Source: Dioszegia crocea
Taxonomy: Eukaryota > Basidiomycota > Tremellomycetes > Tremellales > Bulleribasidiaceae
Assembly (NCBI GenBank): GCA_001600615.1
Contig: BCKK01000007.1
Coordinates: 1,022,431 to 1,086,430 of the forward strand
Direction: 5' to 3'
DNA length: 64,000 bases
Positions 57,607-64,000 of the stretch are shown here, piece by piece; the stretch's first letter is position 1, and each line of letters begins with the position of its first letter. Under the pieces are notes generated by a model. That model had not been told where the DNA came from. It searched no databases and worked only from the letters and a program-made list of their open reading frames with translations. The position numbers and the translations under genes are program-made.

Positions 57607-60600
57607 TTACGGCAAGCCAGTCCTGTGTACATCAGCCTTAGATCCCAACAGAGAACAACAAGATCCGAGCCTGCTCACCCCTTCAGTCATATACTTGAGA
57701 TCCTACACAATCAGCCTCTACCCTCCAATCGAAACAAGCCACAAACGAAAGTACTCACAGACAAGAATTGCAAAGGCATATCGACCAAATGACCTCTAAC
57801 TTTCCCCAATTCCTCCTTAACCTGCCTCAAACTCATATCCTTATTCGCCACATGACCCGTCGCTATACCCGCCGAGGGTTTAAGATATGCCTGATAATCC
57901 TCCCAATTCCTAATCATATCATTAGGTAAAGGTCTAAAGATCCTTTCAAAGGCTTTTCGGTTGGTTCGGCCAGTATTGAACCATAAGGATTCGAATTCGT
58001 CAGATAAGATATCTTGGACTGCCAAGTCGGAAGGTGATCCCCAGTCGTATTCGTTTGGTTCGGGCACGGGGTGCATGTTGCCGTTGGGTTGGGTATTGCC
58101 GTCGAACGCTGGTTGAGGTGGGAGGAGGCCGATGTGCTCTGACGTTGTCAGCTGGGCGCGTGCGCAAGGTGGACTGGAGGCCAAAAGCTTACCCCTCATC
58201 AATGTTCGTCGCCAGGAAGTTGCCAATCTAGACGCCATGTACTTCTTCCCATCCATGACAGATTCGACCATATCTGAATCCTCCATCAAGATGGCGACCT
58301 CGGAATCGTGGTCTCCATTCTGTGATCGGTCATTCAGATTGGCACTCCCGCAGATCACGCGACGATCATCGACAATCATAATCTTGGAGTGGATGTAGCA
58401 GAGCTGCATATGGTCAGCGTGGAATCGACTCTTTCTGTAAATCGGAAGCTTACCTCGGAAACAATACAAGACAACTCTTCTTCCTCTGTTCCATCCCAGT
58501 GCTCATCCACTGGCGATTTATTACTCTGGAGCGCATGATGACCGATGTTGTCCGCACTGCATAATGTCAGCTCATGCCTGAGATCCATGAGAAGGAGAAT
58601 GCAATAAGCTAACACTCTTGGATCTTTCCCTTGACCGGCTTGCTCAAATCGCTTGATCAACGCCTCGGCCTGGTATAAATCAGCCCCATCCAGCTTTAGT
58701 GTGGTTGGGTGCTTACCTCCTCAACGGTCTCAGGGAGTGGTACAGCCTTCTCCACGGTACTCTTCTTCCCAATCTCATCGACACCCGTAGCCTGATCATG
58801 CGGTTGCTCAATGTTGACAACTTCACCATGAACACTGCCCTTGACATCGTCGGATCCGACGTATACTCTAGCAAGGGCGACTTGGGCTTGGTGGAATGAT
58901 ACCCCAGACTATGTGGTCAGCTGGATACCTTAATACTGCCGCAGGTATGAGACAACCGACCTGTTTTTCCATTTCGCGAATGTTGGATTTTGGGTTGTTC
59001 ATCCGATCGTAACTTCGCAAATTCCAGAACTGGACACATCAGCTTGGAACAACTTCGCCATCGAGGCATTCTCAACTGACGGAAATGTAATCATCGCTGT
59101 CTCATCAGCAACGAGTAGCTTAACGATATGAACGAACTCACGGGTTGAAGCCAGCTTTTCTGACCATATCAAAGATTGACTCTCCTCCACGATTGATGGA
59201 TCGGTATTGCGCCTCCATGATGGCCTTAAGACCAGACTGACCGCGAATATCACCAGGCTGAGAATCATTAGTTCAGATTGTCTATTTTGGGACGTATGCG
59301 CAGGCTTACGAATGCACTGATCTGTAAGCTCTTGCACCGATGCAGCGAAGGACGGCGAAATCTTAACAACTTACGGGACAGCAGGTATCAGAACGTAAAC
59401 CTTGAAATTTCTCCCATCTTGTGCGGCGGAAATGATCCGCTGGGCTATAGCTAGGCCAATCATATTCTGAACGGGCTGACCAGGTGTTGTAGTCGTGATG
59501 CTAAAAAATGAGTAGTTGACTCATTGCTACTTCGAGATAGATACGCACACTGATGAGTCAGCTTATAACCACTGTGCCATACACTGGCAAAGAAACTTGG
59601 CGGCTCAGCTTACAGAATTGGTTTTCGATATAAATACAATGATTTGCCTCTCTGATCATCCCAATGTAAGCCTCTATTTAGTCAGCTGGGCCCTACCTAG
59701 CACAGATGGTGAAAGTGCGATAACTGACGCTGTATACTGTCCTCCTTCAGGATCCCATGACTCCAATCCGCCGCACTTCGCAATACCTGCACGCGACAAG
59801 TCCCGCCCGGTACAGCCTCTTCTGCACGATGATGCTCGCTTGGCGGCCAGTGGTAAGGATGCGTCAGTGCTCTTCCCTTCTCCTTCCACTCGGCAAGATG
59901 AGGGTGGTTTAGCCGGAATTCGTTGTCCCGTGCTAGCTTGTCGGCTGCGTGTTCGGATCGAACGTCTTCCCATGCTATCGATGTCAGCTTTGAGCACCCG
60001 TGATTCTGAGCCCGGAAACTGACGGGAAGGTAGAGCAAGCCATTCCATCCGGTGGTCGTGCTTGTACCTACACCATCAGCGACAATTTTAAAATAACAAG
60101 GCCTGGGGCACAGGCTTACTTGATCTTCTTAACAAAGTTCCATCGTTCACAGAAGTGCTGAACGAGATCGACAACACTAGGCCCGACGATAGTCAGGGAG
60201 GTGTCGTGCCATGCTGTGGAAGTCAGCGACTTTACTCCACATTTGGCATGAGAGCTCACGCATTCTGGAGGTGGTCTGGATTGCCAGAGCATTCGATGTA
60301 TACTTCTCTACAGTCTATGCGATGTAAGCTATAGCTCACTCCATCTGCAAAGGACAGAAAAGCTTACCTGGAAGTCCATTACTCGGGAATTGTTATAATC
60401 TTCTCGTCAGCGATGATTCCCCGGCTATGGACACGCCTAGGGCGCAACACTCACCTTGACCAGGGAACAAGCTCTTGTAGAATTCCGTAGGATGGACATC
60501 CGCCAATGGATGATCCCTCGTGTCCCATCGCCCATAGCACGCATCCAGTCCACCCATTGCTGCTAGCTTGTTGTCGACTATGCACACCTTCTCGTGGTGA

Positions 60601-61424
60601 GAGAAGTAGTATACCAGCTCTCCACCTGAATGATCTGGATGACGCATGACTGCAATGTTGTCGTGTAGCATCTCGAGAGCGTGCTGAATAGTTAGCTCAT
60701 GGGGCCGGACGATTTAGGCACAATAGCGAACTTTGGTATGGCTTGACGAGAGGGCCATGGAAGCAGTTACCTGAATTATAAGCTCGGGCCTTTCCACGCT
60801 TCGCTTCCCCTAACTTACTTCTTTGTACACCATCACGTAGATTCTGACACCCTGCTCCGCCTTCTTCTTGAGTAAACGGTCCAAGCGCCATTCAGGGAAG
60901 AGCGCAGCCGGTCTCCGCAGCTAGCCTGTCAGCAAGATGTCAAAGGTCCTGGAGAGTCGTAGCTGACCTGTAGTTCTGGCGACAACCACCAGTCGAGAAT
61001 CATTATGCTCTAGATTGTCAGCTTACGCTCCATATCTGATTGGTAGTAGGAAGGAACTGACATCCTGCGCTTGATCGATGACCTCAGACAGAGCCCAGAA
61101 ATAGTCTAGCCAGTCAGCTTATGTCTTAGGGACTCGGCTCGCACGATGGAGCTCACCATGCCCATCCACATGGTACTTGACACAATTCCCTTCCCTCTCC
61201 CCCGCAAATGACCTAAACCTATGCCCATCCCTGATCGCCTCCATTTTAGCATCTACCTCCTTCTCCCATGCCTCATCGTGCCGATGGTTTGGGTTGATCG
61301 TAGTCGAGACCGCAACGCCCAATCTAGAGATTCCCGAAGTGACCTTATCGATCTTTGAGCGGATATGAGAGAGGGGCTTTGACGACGCTCGGGGAGCTGA
61401 GCTGTCTGCTTGGGGGATGGACAT
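57607..61424 (-). CDS. Phospholipase D, HKD family without PX/PH domains
   Basis: It should hydrolyse phosphatidylcholine to phosphatidic acid and choline. The ATG at 61424 opens MSIPQADSSAPRASSKPLSH, and more than ten short introns follow. Both catalytic motifs are intact: HHEKVCIVDNKLAAMGGLD in the first half and HSKIMIVDDRRVICGSANLN in the second. Other family blocks are DYFWALSEVIDQA, LDWWLSPEL, LLKKKAEQGVRIYVMVYKEV, WHDTSLTIVGPSVVDLVQHF, CRVQVLRSAADWSHGI and a C-terminus FRPLPNDMIRNWEDYQAYLK, with a last exon after DMPLQFLS ending near 57607. Unlike yeast Spo14 it has no PX or PH domain before the core, matching the shorter class of fungal PLDs. It shares a divergent promoter with the kinase-like gene. 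Confidence 0.9.
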
Positions 61425-61867
61425 GGTGGAGGGTGCCTGAGGCTTCTCCTCTTCTTTCTTTCAACGCCGGAAACGGGCGATCTGCGGTTTCGATCGAAGC
61501 TGTAGCCGATAATCTTGGCTCAGTGTTCCTGCCTGATGACCAAGCTGTTATTGGGAGTGGAATGTAGAGTGCAAGAAGGATAGAGGAGGTCGCAGCATCT
61601 ATCTATAGCGCAGCAGGGCGGGTGGACCGAAACCGGTAAAAACAAGGGCGGACTTAACCGAAAGGAGAGAATCCGGCCGGACTTTAATGCCGGATTTAAC
61701 CCGGAACTCGAATTGTAAACGGGGGTTCGCTCACACACTTCCATCCCTCTCCATCATGCATCAAACCTACTCTTGAAAAACTTCCAAGCTTCCTTCAAAA
61801 GCAGCCCAAGCACGACTGGCCTAATGATTCACCACGTTCCCTCCATCATTCTGCCTGATCGTCACTC
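61425..61867. promoter_or_regulatory. Divergent promoter of PLD and the kinase-like gene
   Basis: 443 bp between opposing start codons. GC-rich; no TATA box seen. Confidence 0.45.
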
Positions 61868-64000
61868 ATGGCTGATATGCTCACACCGGCTCAAAACGCC
61901 GCTCTCGAGGCGATCCTCCCACTCATCAATGGCTTCATTAATCCCCCGAAGCCCCCGCCGCCCCCGCCGCCAATCGTCCAGCCCCCAAGCAGCAAACGGT
62001 ATGGTTATCCGTATCCCATCAAAGGGACCTGCTACTCTCTTTCCGATAGTCGTCGCAAAGGGAGAAATCAAGCGCTGCCCGAAGCGGTCGCAGCATTGGC
62101 GCTCACTCCCAAAGTCGATACGTCCAATGAAGCCGAAACTCCGGTCGCTCCATCCCTTGATGAGGAATCGCGAATCCTATTGCTCGCCGCGAATCTCGCT
62201 GTTCTCTACCCCGAGTCCCCGCCCTTGCCAGCCAAAGTTCCACCCCCGGCCAAATCTGAGCCCACTCCCGTCACATTCCTCCACGACCACGCAGGAGTCA
62301 TCGATCCACTCGAAGCTGCTCTGAGCCAACTGCTGATCGAGTACGAGGATGAGATTTGCCGTTACCTTGGGACCTGTGCCCCTTACGATGGTCATCGTTC
62401 AGCCCTTTGTGACCTGCTGGCCTTCCGTCGAAGCCGAGGGCTTGGCAACATGGAATGCGACCGGTATTTTGAGTTCCCGCGAGATAGTTTGAAGGCGGAC
62501 TTTACGATCGATGCTACTACTGGCGTATGCTGGATTGGCTATACCCCAGTCATCCTTGATCCCGAGGTATTTGGGGATTTGCATGGGGCGTTGGCTGCTG
62601 GCGAGGTGGTGGCGGGTGACGATGGAATCGTGCGAGGGTTGAAAAGGGAAGCGTCAAATGCGATTATACAAGATGTAAGTTCACTGCGCATTGACATTCT
62701 GGACCGCCCCTCAGCTGACACACCTCAGCTATGGGACGAGATGGTCATCAAAGAGAGCCGCTTTGCAGTCCTTAGCAATGGATCTCAACTCATCATCTTC
62801 GAGCGCACAGCAACAAACGTCCTCTCTATGAGCGACATCATTGGGAATGCGCCGTCCACCGTCGGCAACATAGTCGTCGGCGAATTCCCAATCATGTTCG
62901 CCCTGACGACACTCGAGCCATCTTCGTATCGCCTGCCGGGTCACGGCCACCCTTCTGATCCCCCTCTGTTCCCCAAAATCCTTCCGGCACCGATGATCAG
63001 CTCGATTCTCTGGCCGGTAAGTAACCCCTCTCAACTCAGAGTGATATAGCTGATCTGATTCTAGGCCGGACCTATCGCAGTCACGGCCGTCCCCAGCGCC
63101 TACAACCGATTCCTCCCAATCAGCGACAAAACCCCCTTCCTATTTTCCAAATCGGTCTCTTCTGCCCATGACGATACTTCACCCATGGGTACTCCATCTA
63201 CTACGTCTACGCTGAGTCCCACTGAAGCCGGCCTCGTACCACATACGATCCACCTGTCAGATCTCGTCGGCCAGGGTTCCGTCTGGGACGTCTACACTGT
63301 CGACTTCGCCAACTCTCCAAAGGATGGTCGGCCCTCCCTGATCGCCAAGATCTGCCGCCCGAGCATTTTCCCAGCACTCGAGAATGGTTCTGGGGAATTC
63401 ACTCGGCCTATAGCTCAGTCGTCAATTGCTGTCGAGGTTCGGGCTTACGCGACCGAGCTACAAGCCATTTTGCCGGGAGTCGTTCCCGTGTTTTATGGCT
63501 GTTATAGCATGGAGATGAATGGCGACGTTGTCTACATGATGATCATGGAGAATGCGGGATGGAATGTAGAGGAGAATGCTGTGGATCTATGGAGTAAACG
63601 AGAGCAGTAAGTCCTGAATTGCCTGCCTATGGGGACTCTCGCTCACGCTTCACTAAAGATATCACGTCCTCTACCAATATCAAGAACTCCATAAGGCCGG
63701 CATTGTCCACAACGATGTCCATCCCCGCAATTGGTGCTTATCTTCCGAGGACAAGGCCGACTTCCGAATCATCGACTTCGGACAAAGCGTCTCAAGTGTC
63801 GATACCGACCAGGAGGGTCAAGTCGTGGATCTGGCGGATTTGATGAAGAAGGAGATCATCAATGTCCGGGGATGGCTACTTAAGGTGCAGGGGCCATATG
63901 GGTATCAGACGATGGATAGCCAGGTCTGGGAGAGGCCGCGTGAGGGGAAATGGGTGGAGCCTCCCTGGGCACCCGGTCAGTACCCCGGGAGGGCGAGGAG
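61868..64000 (+). CDS. Divergent protein-kinase-like protein, 3' end cut off by the window
   Basis: The start at 61868 opens MADMLTPAQNAALEAILPLI, followed by a Pro-run. A first domain of about 350 residues (residues DRYFEFPRDSLKADFTIDAT, LWDEMVIKESRFAVLSNGSQ, LIIFERTATNVLSM) is of unknown type. A kinase-like lobe follows: SDLVGQGSVWDVYTV as glycine-rich loop, LIAKICRP with the lysine, MIMENAGW at the hinge, then after an intron AGIVHNDVHPRNWCL in place of the HRD loop (HND keeps the Asp) and FRIIDFGQS as DFG. Asp, Lys and DFG Asp are all present, so catalysis is possible. Such two-part kinase-like proteins are common in basidiomycetes; substrate and role are unknown. Confidence 0.72.

Overview
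The window is nuclear DNA of a basidiomycete fungus, most likely a yeast-forming Tremellomycete. Genes are dense on both strands and nearly all are cut by many short introns of about 45 to 90 nt. The introns have GT donors, CTGAC/CTAAC-like branch points and AG acceptors. The protein set (fungal triacylglycerol lipase, DUF6534-type membrane protein, Mkk1/2-type kinase, Trs65, Cgr1, PX/PH-less phospholipase D) is typical of that group. Species cannot be fixed from sequence alone. No bacterial operon, CRISPR array or convincing tRNA was seen. All gene models below were spliced by hand from splice motifs and reading-frame continuity.

Layout. 1-2.45 kb: truncated Tgl3/4/5-type lipase (-), divergent from the ESCRT-I subunit VPS37 (+). 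2.45-9.3 kb: a gene-poor island with degenerate repeats and a complete Mutator-like DNA transposon (5369-8601; 81-bp inverted termini, perfect 9-bp target duplication, intact 870-aa transposase with three spliced introns). 9.3-18.4 kb: membrane-anchored alpha/beta hydrolase (+), DUF6534-like multipass protein (-), F-box/WD40 protein (-), ribosomal protein eS25 (+). 18.7-25.2 kb: mitochondrial Fe-S P-loop ATPase IND1 (-), cell-wall-integrity type MAPKK (+), mitoribosomal RNase III-fold protein (+). 25.2-28.5 kb: two tandem genes of an unrecognised family that look like diverged paralogs. 28.9-42.8 kb: Rieske protein (-), wax-synthase-like acyltransferase (-), RRP5 (+), TRS65 (+), REEP/HVA22 protein (+). 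43-46.2 kb and 49.5-50 kb: three unrecognised genes for highly charged, probably disordered proteins. 46.3-49.2 kb: CDT1-like licensing factor (-) divergent from CGR1 (+). 50-52.8 kb: gene-free. 52.8-57 kb: PP1 regulatory subunit with a CBM21 glycogen-binding domain (+). 57.6-61.4 kb: phospholipase D (-). 61.9 kb to the end: truncated divergent protein-kinase-like gene (+).

There is no single pathway here; this is ordinary fungal chromosome. Many housekeeping genes sit in head-to-head pairs sharing 280-440 bp promoters (TGL/VPS37, F-box/eS25, IND1/MKK, wax synthase/RRP5, CDT1/CGR1, PLD/kinase). In contrast, four of the five unrecognised genes have a strong TATATAA box and their own upstream region. 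That split between core genes and accessory, probably regulated genes is the clearest large-scale pattern. The best candidates for something undescribed are the tandem orphan paralogs at 25.9-28.5 kb. The intact Mutator-like element is the clearest mobile feature.
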